Positions 18,042 to 27,212 of a DNA stretch of 58,407 nt are shown here, one piece after another (the first letter of the stretch is position 1; every line of letters begins with the position of its first letter). The stretch lies in assembly GCA_964639965.1 (NCBI GenBank), contig CAZXGI010000010.1, forward strand, positions 1-58,407, given 5' to 3'. The notes beneath the pieces were generated by a model. The model was given only the letters and a program-made list of their open reading frames with translations, made no database searches and was not told the DNA's origin. Position numbers and translations under genes: made by a program. The DNA comes from TMED23 sp964639965 (GTDB lineage Bacteria; Pseudomonadota; Alphaproteobacteria; Rhodospirillales; UBA2165).

Positions 18042-19109
18042 ATGAAAAAACCTTCAAAATATAAGCTTTGTTTTGCCGTCACTGTATGGGGCCAAAAGTA
18101 TATTGATACATTTCTCACCTATTCATTACCATCCCTTATGTCAGAAAATAATATACCTAGTTTAGTTGGCAACGACGAATTTGAATTTCTTATCCGGACT
18201 TCAGAAAATAGTATTGATCAATTTATAAATTCCCCACTGATAAAGACCCTCGATAAATACGTCAAAGTAAATATAAAAGGCTTTGAAACTTTCTTATTTC
18301 GGGGAGGAAAACCGGCAGATCGTTATTGGCGCATGTCATCACTTCATAGAGAGATAATAGATTACTGTGCTCCAATCAACGCCGGTATAGTATTTTTGCC
18401 TTCAGACGTCATTTGGGCTGATGGCACAATATGTAACATGCAAAAGATAATCAAAAAAAGAACACCCAGAGTTATCGTTATGTGTACATTACGATCTCAT
18501 GAAATGAAAATTAAAGATTTTCTAAAATCCGATGTTATTTTAAACTCAAAAAACAATAAATGCATCACAATTTCAAATCGTGACCTTGTGAGAATTTCGT
18601 TAAACAACCCACATGAAATCACAAAATCGCGTTTTATAGATTCAACTAGATTTACAACAACTCCTGCACATATTTATTGGCGCTTAGGCAATGAAGGTCT
18701 AATTGCACGAGGAGTTCACCATCACCCTCTCTATGTCCACCCCCGACACTATACTCTCGACTTTAAGAGTACTTATGATGCTGACTTTCTATCAGTTGCT
18801 GTCCCTAATCCTGCGGACTACTACGTCTGCGACGACAGTGATATTTTATTTTTCCTTGACCTCACAGCAGCAGATGATCAAAGCGGTATACCTGAACAAC
18901 CTGCCGCAGCAGATACCAAGCACATTGCTTCCTGGATAGCTAAACATACTGGTCCAACTCACCGTACTTTCCTGGACACGCCAATTTGGATTCACACAGG
19001 CATTGACAAAACCGCTTGGATCAAAAAACTTGAAGAATCAAATATTTTTAATAAAGCAGTCCAATCACAAGTTGAACTATTTTCTAACGAATTAATAAGA
19101 AAAGAGTAG
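18042..19109 (+). CDS. Uncharacterised putative transferase, family member A
   Basis: 355 residues; I do not recognise the family by name. It shares a motif series with the genes at 19114-20142 and 28058-29248: VWGQKYID near the N-terminus, LPSLMSENNIPSL, PSDVIWADG, NRDLVRISLNN, LGNEGL, HPLYVHPR, DADFLSVAVP, DDSD and a late WIHTG. The opening strand plus an acidic cluster (SDxIWADG) in the position of a DxD motif suggest a GT-A-like nucleotide-sugar transferase, which is inference. There is no signal peptide or membrane helix. The next family member begins 4 bases after its stop, so the two are co-translated. A perfect TTGACA lies 60 bases upstream but has no convincing -10. Confidence 0.55.
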   Translation: MKKPSKYKLCFAVTVWGQKYIDTFLTYSLPSLMSENNIPSLVGNDEFEFLIRTSENSIDQFINSPLIKTLDKYVKVNIKGFETFLFRGGKPADRYWRMSSLHREIIDYCAPINAGIVFLPSDVIWADGTICNMQKIIKKRTPRVIVMCTLRSHEMKIKDFLKSDVILNSKNNKCITISNRDLVRISLNNPHEITKSRFIDSTRFTTTPAHIYWRLGNEGLIARGVHHHPLYVHPRHYTLDFKSTYDADFLSVAVPNPADYYVCDDSDILFFLDLTAADDQSGIPEQPAAADTKHIASWIAKHTGPTHRTFLDTPIWIHTGIDKTAWIKKLEESNIFNKAVQSQVELFSNELIRKE

Positions 19110-19113
19110 AATA

Positions 19114-20142
19114 GTGCAGATGGATAAAAAGTGCTTCTTCACGGCAATAGCAAACTCTAGAGAGCTTGAGTTATTTATTAACTACACGCTTCCGTCAATT
19201 CTTTCAAAAAACAACATACCTAGTATCACAAATAAATATATTACTGAGTATTTAATCTGGGCTTCCGAAGACTATGTTGATTCATTGAACAAGAGTAATG
19301 CAATAGCCCAACTTTCCAATTATTGTGAGGTAAGTATCAAAGGAATTTCCCGGTATTTCTTTATGGGAAAATCCAGTTCCATAATCTCCGCCCTATACCG
19401 TGGAATGTTGGAATACTCGCAAAAAAATAATTTCGGAATTATTTCCGTACAGCCAGATGCAATATGGGCAGACGGCAATGTCCTCAAAATAGACCAGAAA
19501 GCCAACGAAGGTATACGAGCTATTCTAGCAGGTTCAATTTTAACTCGCAGTAAAGATATTCTTGACACGTTAAAAATATCAGACAATCGAGAATCTGAAA
19601 TACTTTCGGTCCCGCATCGCAAATTAGTTCAAATTTTGCTAAATGATGAGCATCCAATTACCTCGAGCCAAATCATAGATAATATTAATTTCTCTACTTG
19701 GCCTACATCGATTTTCTGGAGCTTGGGTGATGAAGGATACTTGCAGCGCACTACGGAACTATTTCCAATATATTTATATCCAAGAATCAATGTTACCAAC
19801 TTCAGGGAATCGTATGCGAGTGATTTCTTGGAATCGGCTGTTCCAGACAAAAAGGATCACTATATTTGTGACAACTCTGACGAGATATTAATAGTGCGAA
19901 TTAATTTCGAAGATAATGACAGAGGAATTCCAGATCGAATGAATTTGGCTAATGACGTCTCTTTTGCTTTGTGGCTAAACAAATTTAATACTCCGCAAGG
20001 TAAGGGGTATCTAAAACATCATATTTGGATACACACCGGAGCCGATCCAAAGAATTGGCAGTCAACTCTTAAACAGTCTAATATGTTTATTCAAAAATCT
20101 TTGGCTTTTGCAGATGCTATTACAAAAAATTCAAATATTTAA
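19114..20142 (+). CDS. Uncharacterised putative transferase, family member B
   Basis: 342 residues from GTG 19114 (ATG 19120 is also possible; AAGAG at 19102 fits the GTG better). It is paralogous to the gene just upstream: LPSILSKNNIPSI, QPDAIWADG, HRKLVQILLND, LGDEGYLQR, YPRINVTNF, SDFLESAVP, CDNSDE and IWIHTGAD align in order. The VWG motif of the N-terminus is replaced by AIANSRELE, so that site is not essential or this copy has changed role. Tandem duplication with strong divergence suggests two related but different donor or acceptor specificities. It converges on the GT2 gene at 20313 across 170 A/T-rich bases. Confidence 0.55.
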   Translation: MQMDKKCFFTAIANSRELELFINYTLPSILSKNNIPSITNKYITEYLIWASEDYVDSLNKSNAIAQLSNYCEVSIKGISRYFFMGKSSSIISALYRGMLEYSQKNNFGIISVQPDAIWADGNVLKIDQKANEGIRAILAGSILTRSKDILDTLKISDNRESEILSVPHRKLVQILLNDEHPITSSQIIDNINFSTWPTSIFWSLGDEGYLQRTTELFPIYLYPRINVTNFRESYASDFLESAVPDKKDHYICDNSDEILIVRINFEDNDRGIPDRMNLANDVSFALWLNKFNTPQGKGYLKHHIWIHTGADPKNWQSTLKQSNMFIQKSLAFADAITKNSNI

Positions 20143-20312
20143 ACTTTCCCAAGAATCTGCTGAATCTTAGCCTACTAATCTAATTAATTTATATCACAAT
20201 TATAAGTTTAAGACGTTGAATTTTGAAACGATTTGATTAGAGACAAAACAAATTTTGTTGATAAAGAACTCACGTTTTTTTTATTGAATGCAAACTAAAA
20301 ATATAGCAATCT

Positions 20313-21479
20313 TTATGAAGAATCTCGGTTCTCTGAATAAACACAAAATGAATCAAACCAGTCTCCAGAACTTTTCCCAAAATTATTATGCTTTTCACTT
20401 ATTAACCTGAGTAATTCTGGCTCCATGTCTGATAGAGAAATGATATAATGATTGAGCGAGGACAATTTTATATCATGTATTTCAAACTGCTTTATAAATT
20501 CTTCGCTAGATATCTCTGGTTTAAAAATAGTTTTTATATCCTCCAATATATTATTATCAAAAAGACCTAGCCGATAGCCAATTTTATTCTTAACGTAGGT
20601 AAAAATAATCGAGTGCATCATTTTCTTTTTTAGATAGATCATTTTGTCGATGCTGTTGGTATTCCCATTTTCTATAATAAAATAAAATGCGGATTCAATT
20701 GATAGAATACAATCCAACATGTGCTCCAACTGGCTACCACGATAACTCGCACTATCGATGTCTACTGTGGTGCCAACACACGGTTGGTCAATAAAAAAGA
20801 CATCACCGCAGGTTGCCGATCCAGCAACCATTTCGTAGCCAGCCTGCCATTTCACACCCGTATCTCGACAAAAAACCTGGGCCTCTTCAAATACCGTTCG
20901 GCGAAAAAGTGTTGCCCCGGTTACTATATTTCGATTTCGGGGATCTTCAGCATATAAATCTAAGAAATCGAATTTATCGATAAAACCATTTGGGTATAGA
21001 TTTTGGGGAAACATTGAATTTGGGATTTCTGGAACTGCAATATTTGTAATATAATCTGCATTGGGTTTTGGAATATTTTTTGGTTTTAAATCGGGATATA
21101 TAAACACACTGCTGCCTTGAGCAAAGGCCAGTGAGGGAAATTCTTCCATCGCTTTTACTTGAATCGATAAAAGATTTTTTGACACCCAATAATCGTCATC
21201 ACACAACCAGACAAAGTAATCCCCTTGGGATTGCTCATGGATGAACCGCCGGAAAATTGACTTATCCCCAAACTCACTCGCCATATTTTTTTTATTACGA
21301 AAATAACACACCCGAGAATCAGTATATTTTTTTGCAATCTCCGGTGTATTATCTGAAGAGCAATCGTCAACAATAATAACTTCAAAATCTTCAAAGTCTT
21401 GTTTTAAAACGGAATCCAAAGCCCTAGGTAACAAATGAGCACGATTGTACGTCGTTATTAAAATACTAACGAGTGACAT
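20313..21479 (-). CDS. Family 2 glycosyltransferase
   Basis: 388 residues. The N-terminal GT-A domain has SILITTYNRAHLL, VIIVDDCSSDNT (UDP binding) and FVWLCDDDYW (DxD metal site). The remaining 150 residues include helices of unknown role. There are no membrane spans. It lies 3 bases downstream of the PhyH-like gene on the same strand, so both are probably translated from one message. The pair may modify and transfer the same sugar. The donor is unknown. Confidence 0.85.
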   Translation of the reverse strand: MSLVSILITTYNRAHLLPRALDSVLKQDFEDFEVIIVDDCSSDNTPEIAKKYTDSRVCYFRNKKNMASEFGDKSIFRRFIHEQSQGDYFVWLCDDDYWVSKNLLSIQVKAMEEFPSLAFAQGSSVFIYPDLKPKNIPKPNADYITNIAVPEIPNSMFPQNLYPNGFIDKFDFLDLYAEDPRNRNIVTGATLFRRTVFEEAQVFCRDTGVKWQAGYEMVAGSATCGDVFFIDQPCVGTTVDIDSASYRGSQLEHMLDCILSIESAFYFIIENGNTNSIDKMIYLKKKMMHSIIFTYVKNKIGYRLGLFDNNILEDIKTIFKPEISSEEFIKQFEIHDIKLSSLNHYIISLSDMEPELLRLISEKHNNFGKSSGDWFDSFCVYSENRDSS

Positions 21480-21482
21480 AAT

Positions 21483-22247
21483 TTAGGTTCCCTTATCTGG
21501 AACAAATATCGTGAACTCAAAACTGATACGACAAGTTTTACCGGTATTTAATGCTCCTGCATGAAGTAACGCATAATCGAAAATAATACTTGTTCCCGAA
21601 GGCGTTAGAGGAAACTTAACCGGAATTTGCATATTTTTATCATCAAATAAAGGCTTGACCAGACCGTGGCGCTCTTCTGCCGTAAATGACCAATCTAGGC
21701 GTCTATGAGAACCGGGATACAAATTGAGACCCGCAAACCCAGCTTCACCACCAATCATTGTCCATATTTTGAGACATTTTTTTCCTTCTGGTACTTTCCA
21801 TCCATTCAGATCCCAATACCAGTAATCCGCATGAATTGGAGCTATATCTTCAGGCCGGTTAGGCCGCACTAAACGCCATTGAATTTCTGGAGTAGCACAT
21901 ATTTCCTCACATGTAATTTCCGCCATCCCAAAGGTTTTATTTATAATCTCAAACAATTTGCTTTGTTGAACTCGCAGGACCCCCTCTGGTGTGAACCTCC
22001 TTGAAATCCGAGACCAAGCCCCACTATGATCGATTTGATCACTCAAAAGATGGTAATTCTCAATTCCATTCTCCCGGAACTCAGCTTCGAGACTGGGGGA
22101 TATTTGACAAATCCGACTTAAGAATTGATGTTGAACTAGAGCTTGGATATCAGAAATATCCTTCTTTGAAAATAATACACCTTTCCAATATCCCTTATCA
22201 CTCTCGATTTCTTGAATTATATTCATCGATCGACTACTAAATAACAT
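21483..22247 (-). CDS. PhyH-like Fe(II)/2-oxoglutarate dioxygenase (second copy)
   Basis: 254 residues from ATG 22247; ATG 22226 and TTG 22319 are alternatives and none has a strong ribosome site. The triad is H139-A-D141 in PIHADYWYW and H229 in ALLHAGAL, with R240 in CRISFEF binding 2-oxoglutarate. LYPGSHRR and SGTSIIFDY are typical of the family. It differs from the enzyme at 13744-14556 in the whole substrate region, so they should act on different substrates. The gene immediately downstream is a GT2. The island thus has two independent oxygenases of the same fold. Confidence 0.78.
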   Translation of the reverse strand: MLFSSRSMNIIQEIESDKGYWKGVLFSKKDISDIQALVQHQFLSRICQISPSLEAEFRENGIENYHLLSDQIDHSGAWSRISRRFTPEGVLRVQQSKLFEIINKTFGMAEITCEEICATPEIQWRLVRPNRPEDIAPIHADYWYWDLNGWKVPEGKKCLKIWTMIGGEAGFAGLNLYPGSHRRLDWSFTAEERHGLVKPLFDDKNMQIPVKFPLTPSGTSIIFDYALLHAGALNTGKTCRISFEFTIFVPDKGT

Positions 22248-22370
22248 ATCCAATATTTTATGTTCTGCTTTATTGTATAGGTTCAGATTTAACTCTATGT
22301 ATATCCAAAAGATTTGCAATTCTCAAATTAAGATAAACTAATGTAACATAAATTTTTAGTAGTAGACATT

Positions 22371-23357
22371 ATGACCAGATATTCTCCGAAATTTTTGCTA
22401 CAAATTTACGCAACACTTTATAGTATTCGCCAATTCGAAGAACGTATTGCCGAGCTTTATACTGAGAAGGAAATTCGTTGTCCGGTTCATTTTTGTACTG
22501 GTCAAGAAGCAATTGCAACTGGCGTGTCTGCACATCTGAAATCGCAAGATCAAGTTTTAAGTGGTCATCGTGCACACGGCCACTATATAGCTAAAGGCGG
22601 CGATCTTGCAGCAATGACGGCTGAATTTTATGGCAAAGCCAGTGGATGTGCTGGTGGCCGGGGTGGCTCAATGCATTTAATTGATCAAAAAGCTGGATTC
22701 TTAGGCTCAGTTCCTATTGTTGGCAGCACTATCCCAATTGCTGTTGGCGCTGCTTTTGCAGATAAAATGGCTGAACGGGACACCATAACTATTGTGTATT
22801 TTGGTGACGCCGCTATTGAAAGTGGGGCGTTCCATGAGGCCGCAAATTTTGCTGTCCTTCATTCACTGCCAATTTTGTTAATCTGCGAAAATAATTTATA
22901 CTCAGTCTACTCGCCGCTTAAAGTGCGCCAGCCAGTGGATCGCCCCATCCATAGCATTGCTGAAGCCTTGGGTTTAAGAGCCAGCACCGGCGACGGTAAT
23001 GATGTTTTGGCCGTATACGAATTAGCCGGCAACGAAATCAATAAAGTTCGAAAAGGCGATGGCCCAGGATTTATAGAATTTTCAACATACCGGTGGCTAG
23101 AACATTGTGGTCCAAATTTTGATAATCATATTGGCTATCGAACAGAAGCAGAATTTAATTTCTGGCGTAGCCAATGTCCAGTTAGTAAATTCGAAGATTA
23201 CCTAACGGTATTGGGCTCAATAAAAATAAATCAAATAAAAGCAATCCAAGACGCCGTTAAAACCGAGATTGAAGAGGCAATCTTAAGTGCAAAGAGCGCA
23301 CCTTTCCCAAACTCAGAAAGTTTGGCCGATAACTTATTTTCTGGAGATCTTTGGTGA
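22371..23357 (+). CDS. Thiamine-dependent dehydrogenase E1, alpha subunit
   Basis: 328 residues. The ThDP-binding motif runs from GDA (145-147; the family has GDG) to ENN (173-175). GHRAHGHYIAKG and GGRGGSMHL are the typical E1-alpha contact motifs, and FRTGQEA is represented by FCTGQEA. It forms a heterotetramer with the beta subunit encoded by the next gene, which overlaps it by 4 bases. No E2 or E3 gene is nearby, so a role in an oxidative dehydrogenase complex is unlikely. The AviB1/AviB2 pair of avilamycin synthesis has the same subunits and adds a two-carbon unit to a sugar. By analogy this pair may do the same here, which is inference. Confidence 0.85.
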   Translation: MTRYSPKFLLQIYATLYSIRQFEERIAELYTEKEIRCPVHFCTGQEAIATGVSAHLKSQDQVLSGHRAHGHYIAKGGDLAAMTAEFYGKASGCAGGRGGSMHLIDQKAGFLGSVPIVGSTIPIAVGAAFADKMAERDTITIVYFGDAAIESGAFHEAANFAVLHSLPILLICENNLYSVYSPLKVRQPVDRPIHSIAEALGLRASTGDGNDVLAVYELAGNEINKVRKGDGPGFIEFSTYRWLEHCGPNFDNHIGYRTEAEFNFWRSQCPVSKFEDYLTVLGSIKINQIKAIQDAVKTEIEEAILSAKSAPFPNSESLADNLFSGDLW

Positions 23358-24406
23358 GTAAAATTAAAAGTTTTGCAGAAGCAATTAATGAAGCGCTGCA
23401 CCAATCGATGTCTCGCGATAATAACGTATTTGTCATTGGGCTTGGAGTTCCTGACCCCAAATCAATATTCGGGACGACAAAGGGGTTGACTGAAAAATTT
23501 GGCACAAACCGTGTTCTCGATATGCCAACATCTGAAAATGCAATGACCGGTATAGTCATTGGCGCTGCTCTTAGGGGTATGCGCCCGATATTAACCCATC
23601 AACGTGTGGATTTTGCTTTCACCTCTATGGAACAAATTGTTAACCAAGCGGCAAAATGGCATTACATGTTTAATGGCAAGGCTTCTGTTCCATTGGTCAT
23701 TCGAATGGTTATTGGACGTGGCTGGGGTCAAGGCCCTCAGCACTCGCAAAGCCCCCAAAGTCTGTTTGCTCACGTAAACGGCCTCAAAGTTATTATGCCT
23801 TCGATGCCAGGAGACGCTAAAAACCTCCTCCTCGCATCAATTTATGACGACAACCCAGTAATTTATTTGGAACACCGATGGCTATACAATATCAAAGGCC
23901 CGGTTGAAGAGACACCAGCGATTGAAAAACTCGGCAAGGCCAGAGTCATTCGGAAAGGTTCAGATATTTCGATTATTGCCAGTTCACACATGGTAATAGA
24001 ATCACTACGTGCGGCAGAATATTTAGCGGAAGATGATATCTCAGCTGAAGTCATCGACCTTCGCATAATAAGCCCTCTGGATAGTGAAACAATTTTGACC
24101 TCGGTAAGAAAAACCGGGCGCATCATTGTGGTTGACGGTGCACCAAAATCGTTTGGTATTGGCGCTGAATGTATCGCTCGGATTAGCGAAGAAGCATTTG
24201 CAGACTTAAAAGCTAAACCCGAACGTATCGCATTACCTGATCATCCAGTTCCAGCTAGCCCCGCACTTGCCAGTCTTGTCTACCCTGGACCAACGGACAT
24301 CGCTACATCAGCAGCAACCATATGTGAAAAACCAAAATCCTATTCGCCCCATCCAACAAATATTCCTTCAGATGTACCTGATAATGATTACACTGGTCCC
24401 TTTTAG
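23354..24406 (+). CDS. Thiamine-dependent dehydrogenase E1, beta subunit (transketolase-like)
   Basis: 350 residues from GTG 23354, overlapping the alpha-subunit stop as GTGA; GGAG lies 7 bases before it. The pyrimidine-binding domain contains MPTSENAMTG with the conserved Glu that activates ThDP, and VIRMVIGRGWGQGPQHSQS follows as in E1-beta proteins. The C-terminal domain has EVIDLRIISPLD. About 30 extra residues at the end (PKSYSPHPTN onward) are unusual for the family and may contact a partner protein. The alpha and beta subunits make one active site together. The dehydratase-like gene begins at the last base of this one's stop codon, so the three proteins should be made in equal amounts. 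Confidence 0.85.
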   Translation: MSKIKSFAEAINEALHQSMSRDNNVFVIGLGVPDPKSIFGTTKGLTEKFGTNRVLDMPTSENAMTGIVIGAALRGMRPILTHQRVDFAFTSMEQIVNQAAKWHYMFNGKASVPLVIRMVIGRGWGQGPQHSQSPQSLFAHVNGLKVIMPSMPGDAKNLLLASIYDDNPVIYLEHRWLYNIKGPVEETPAIEKLGKARVIRKGSDISIIASSHMVIESLRAAEYLAEDDISAEVIDLRIISPLDSETILTSVRKTGRIIVVDGAPKSFGIGAECIARISEEAFADLKAKPERIALPDHPVPASPALASLVYPGPTDIATSAATICEKPKSYSPHPTNIPSDVPDNDYTGPF

Positions 24407-25410
24407 TGACTAAATTAAAAAAAATAATGATTCTCGCCGCTAATTGTTTTTCGGGGCAAGACTTGGTAGATCTGATACTAGATGATCCAACGAGGCAGGT
24501 TGTTGGAGTTGGAAGATCTCCTGAGAGAAGCTCTACTTTCGCCAAGTATAAAACTAATTCTAACTTACGTAACTTTTCATACCATCAATTTGATATAAAC
24601 AATGACACCAGCGCGTTTCTCAAATTTATCGATAACGAACGACCTGACTATATAGTCAACTTTGCTGCTCAAGGCGAGGTCGCTACGAGTTGGGAATATC
24701 CTGATCAGTGGCTCACGACAAATGCAGTTGCCCTTGCACGAATCGTCAATCATCTGCGGCGAAAAGACTACTTGAAAAAGTTTTTGCAAGTTTCCACACC
24801 GGAGGTTTATGGAAGTGCCATAGACAGTGTGAATGAGGAAACGCCATTGAATCCATCAACGCCTTATGCCGCTGCAAAAGCTGCAGGAGATCTAGTCCTA
24901 AGTGCCTACGAGAAGCAATTCAACTTTCCTCTGGTCACTGTTCGGTCAACCAATGTTTATGGTGCGCGTCAGCAACTTTATCGCATTATTCCAAGAACTA
25001 TAATCCGTTTAAAACTCGGCCAGAAAATTGAACTGCATGGAGGCGGTATTGCGAAAAAATCCTATATTCATATTAGGGACGTTTCCAGAGGTGAATTGGC
25101 GATATTGTACCACGGATCAAAAGGGGAAGTTTATCATTTATCTCCGGGCGATAGTGGCATCAAGATCTGTGATTTAGTTGCTAAAATTTGCAAAAAAATG
25201 GGGGCAAATTTTGAAGAATCAACGGTAAGTATAGATGAGCGACCTGGTCAAGATGCCGCATATGTAATTGATTCTTCAAAAGTAGCCGAAACCTTAAAAT
25301 GGGTTCCAAAAGTTGATTTGGATACAGGTATCACAGAAGTCATCAAGTGGATAGAAAAAAATTGGGACGAAATCAAAGACAGTGAATTTGTCTATCAGTA
25401 TCGGCCTTAA
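24406..25410 (+). CDS. NAD-dependent epimerase/4,6-dehydratase-like protein with altered glycine motif
   Basis: 334 residues from GTG 24406. The dTDP/GDP-sugar 4,6-dehydratase motifs are clear: VSTPEVYG, TPYAAAKAAGD (YxxxK), RSTNVYGARQQ, KKSYIHIRD and DERPGQDAAYVID. The N-terminal cofactor motif is AANCFSGQDL, which replaces the usual GGxGFIG; Gly-poor versions such as this may still bind NAD but the geometry must differ. It lies in a tight operon with the E1 alpha/beta genes, so it probably prepares or reduces the sugar that receives the two-carbon branch. The operon then converges on the ADH gene with 15 bases between. Confidence 0.8.
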   Translation: MTKLKKIMILAANCFSGQDLVDLILDDPTRQVVGVGRSPERSSTFAKYKTNSNLRNFSYHQFDINNDTSAFLKFIDNERPDYIVNFAAQGEVATSWEYPDQWLTTNAVALARIVNHLRRKDYLKKFLQVSTPEVYGSAIDSVNEETPLNPSTPYAAAKAAGDLVLSAYEKQFNFPLVTVRSTNVYGARQQLYRIIPRTIIRLKLGQKIELHGGGIAKKSYIHIRDVSRGELAILYHGSKGEVYHLSPGDSGIKICDLVAKICKKMGANFEESTVSIDERPGQDAAYVIDSSKVAETLKWVPKVDLDTGITEVIKWIEKNWDEIKDSEFVYQYRP

Positions 25411-25425
25411 AATATTGGTTTATTG

Positions 25426-26469
25426 TCAATTGACTTTTAACATTGCACGAGTAACCCGACCTAATTCAAGGTCTTCCAATGCTTGATTAACATTTTCCAA
25501 ACTATATTTACGGCTAATCAATTTAGTCAAATCCAACTCTCCCTGCAAAAACATATTAGCGTAATTTGGGATATCGGTATCAGGATCCGTTTCTCCTCCC
25601 CAGCTACCCAAAATCCTTTTACCTTTGATTAAATCGTAAGGATCAATAGAAAACCTCTCCCCAATTTCTGGGTTGCCAGCAATGACGCATACTCCTGTTT
25701 TAAAGCGCACGCTTGCAACAGCTTGTTCTATAGTTTTTGGATTACCAACTGCCTCTACAGCAAAATCAACTCCAACCCCGTCTGTGAGATCATGCAAATA
25801 GGCTACCGGATCTTCACTTTTAGCATTGACAACATGGGTTGCGCCAAAGGCCCGAGCCTTGTTCAACTTATTTTCCGAAATATCAACTGCTACAACAATA
25901 TGGGCACCAGAATTCTTTGCCATCATTATTGCGCAATTACCAATCCCACCGGCCCCAAATACGACAATACTGTCTCCTTCTTTAACGCCAAGTGTATTAT
26001 TGATCATTCCTCCACCAGTGGGCACCGCGCAACCCAAAAGCGCTGCCTCTAACAATGGCATCTCAGGAGTAACCGAGACGAGGCAATTTTCACTGACCAC
26101 ACTCATTTCCATAAATGTGCTAACCGCACCTGAATTAATAACCCCTAATTCGCTTTTATAATTTGTGGATGGATTATTTGCTCCTCTCCCCCTAATCCAC
26201 GTCATCACAACTGGGTCACCAGGTTTGACCTTACATACTTCTGGTCCCACGGCTTTAACAATACCTGAGCCTTCATGACCCATTACGTGCGGTAAAAATT
26301 TATCAACACCTCTTTTACCACGTGCTTCATTCAACTGGCTTCGACAAATACCACTATAAGCTATGTCGACAAGCACCTGACCGGGCATTAGCTCTGGTAC
26401 ACTAAGTTCGATAATTTTGAGTGGAGAACTAGTATCAACTAACACCGCAGCTAGAATTTTTATTGCCAT
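25426..26469 (-). CDS. Zinc-dependent alcohol dehydrogenase-family oxidoreductase
   Basis: 347 residues from ATG 26469, five bases after the stop of the methyltransferase gene; a TTG 24 bases earlier is in frame but would overlap that gene. Catalytic zinc residues are C42 in GICRSQ and H65-E66 in GHEGSG, and the NAD(P)-binding motif is VVFGAGGIGNCA. The structural-zinc lobe normally holding four cysteines is replaced by IRGRGANNPSTNYK with none, so only the catalytic zinc is expected. It probably oxidises or reduces a sugar or side-chain alcohol. Co-transcription with the methyltransferase and closeness to the E1/dehydratase operon suggest a role in branched-sugar synthesis. Confidence 0.8.
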   Translation of the reverse strand: MAIKILAAVLVDTSSPLKIIELSVPELMPGQVLVDIAYSGICRSQLNEARGKRGVDKFLPHVMGHEGSGIVKAVGPEVCKVKPGDPVVMTWIRGRGANNPSTNYKSELGVINSGAVSTFMEMSVVSENCLVSVTPEMPLLEAALLGCAVPTGGGMINNTLGVKEGDSIVVFGAGGIGNCAIMMAKNSGAHIVVAVDISENKLNKARAFGATHVVNAKSEDPVAYLHDLTDGVGVDFAVEAVGNPKTIEQAVASVRFKTGVCVIAGNPEIGERFSIDPYDLIKGKRILGSWGGETDPDTDIPNYANMFLQGELDLTKLISRKYSLENVNQALEDLELGRVTRAMLKVN

Positions 26470-26474
26470 TCTTT

Positions 26475-27137
26475 TTACCCTGCAATGAACCAATAATAAT
26501 CACCATTATAACCGACTTCTTCAAATAAACACTGCCAATCGTCTACATGCATATAGGTCAAGGCTGTAAGGTTCCAGGCTAACATTCGACGCATCTCTTC
26601 ATCCGAAGTCCAGGCATCAACAACTATAAAAGATTTACCGCGTGATACCCGTTCTATTTCCTGTAAAGCGGTCTTGCACTCTTCCAAAGGGAGATTATGA
26701 ACTGTATTGATAGAGATGACGAGATCGAAAGTATTGTCATCGAAGGGTAACGACTTTGCATTTTCAATCGAAACAAAATCTTTCATGCTATCCATGACAT
26801 TTTCAATCGCATACTCAGAAACGTCAATACCACGTATGTTCATACTGGGCATTAATGCCTTAAAATCGTGCATCATGAACCCTTTACCACAACCAACATC
26901 TAAAACAGAAGCATCCGGTGATAGTTCATAATACCGTTGGAATTTTTTAACAACCCTACTCCAAAAACGTGGATGATAATTATAGCCACCGTAACCGTAT
27001 AGTCGGTCACCATCAAAAAAACGCTCATCAAATAGACGTGCAACTGCTCTGTGTTCTTCCGTTACAAATTTCGCACGTTGATCAATTTTTCGATTAGAAC
27101 GTGGATATTGTTCCATTAAGTTTACTTCGGCCATCAT
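26475..27137 (-). CDS. Class I SAM-dependent methyltransferase
   Basis: 220 residues from ATG 27137 (a second ATG follows at 27134). The SAM-binding motif is VLDVGCGKGFM, with IRGIDVSEYAI and FDLVISINTVHNLPLEE as motifs II and III; the fold is Methyltransf_11. The N-terminal 60 residues, including RLYGYGGYNYHPRFW, are a helical cap probably touching the substrate. It is first in a two-gene run with the alcohol dehydrogenase gene. A C- or O-methylated sugar is a reasonable guess for the product, since such genes sit beside keto-sugar enzymes in many deoxysugar clusters. The gene is divergent from the RmlD-like gene. Confidence 0.78.
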   Translation of the reverse strand: MMAEVNLMEQYPRSNRKIDQRAKFVTEEHRAVARLFDERFFDGDRLYGYGGYNYHPRFWSRVVKKFQRYYELSPDASVLDVGCGKGFMMHDFKALMPSMNIRGIDVSEYAIENVMDSMKDFVSIENAKSLPFDDNTFDLVISINTVHNLPLEECKTALQEIERVSRGKSFIVVDAWTSDEEMRRMLAWNLTALTYMHVDDWQCLFEEVGYNGDYYWFIAG

Positions 27138-27212
27138 CGTCAACTTTTCAATTAAGATTTCAACTTGTCTGTCAGTATCTATGGTTTATATCTATAAAAC
27201 ACAACTAGAAAT

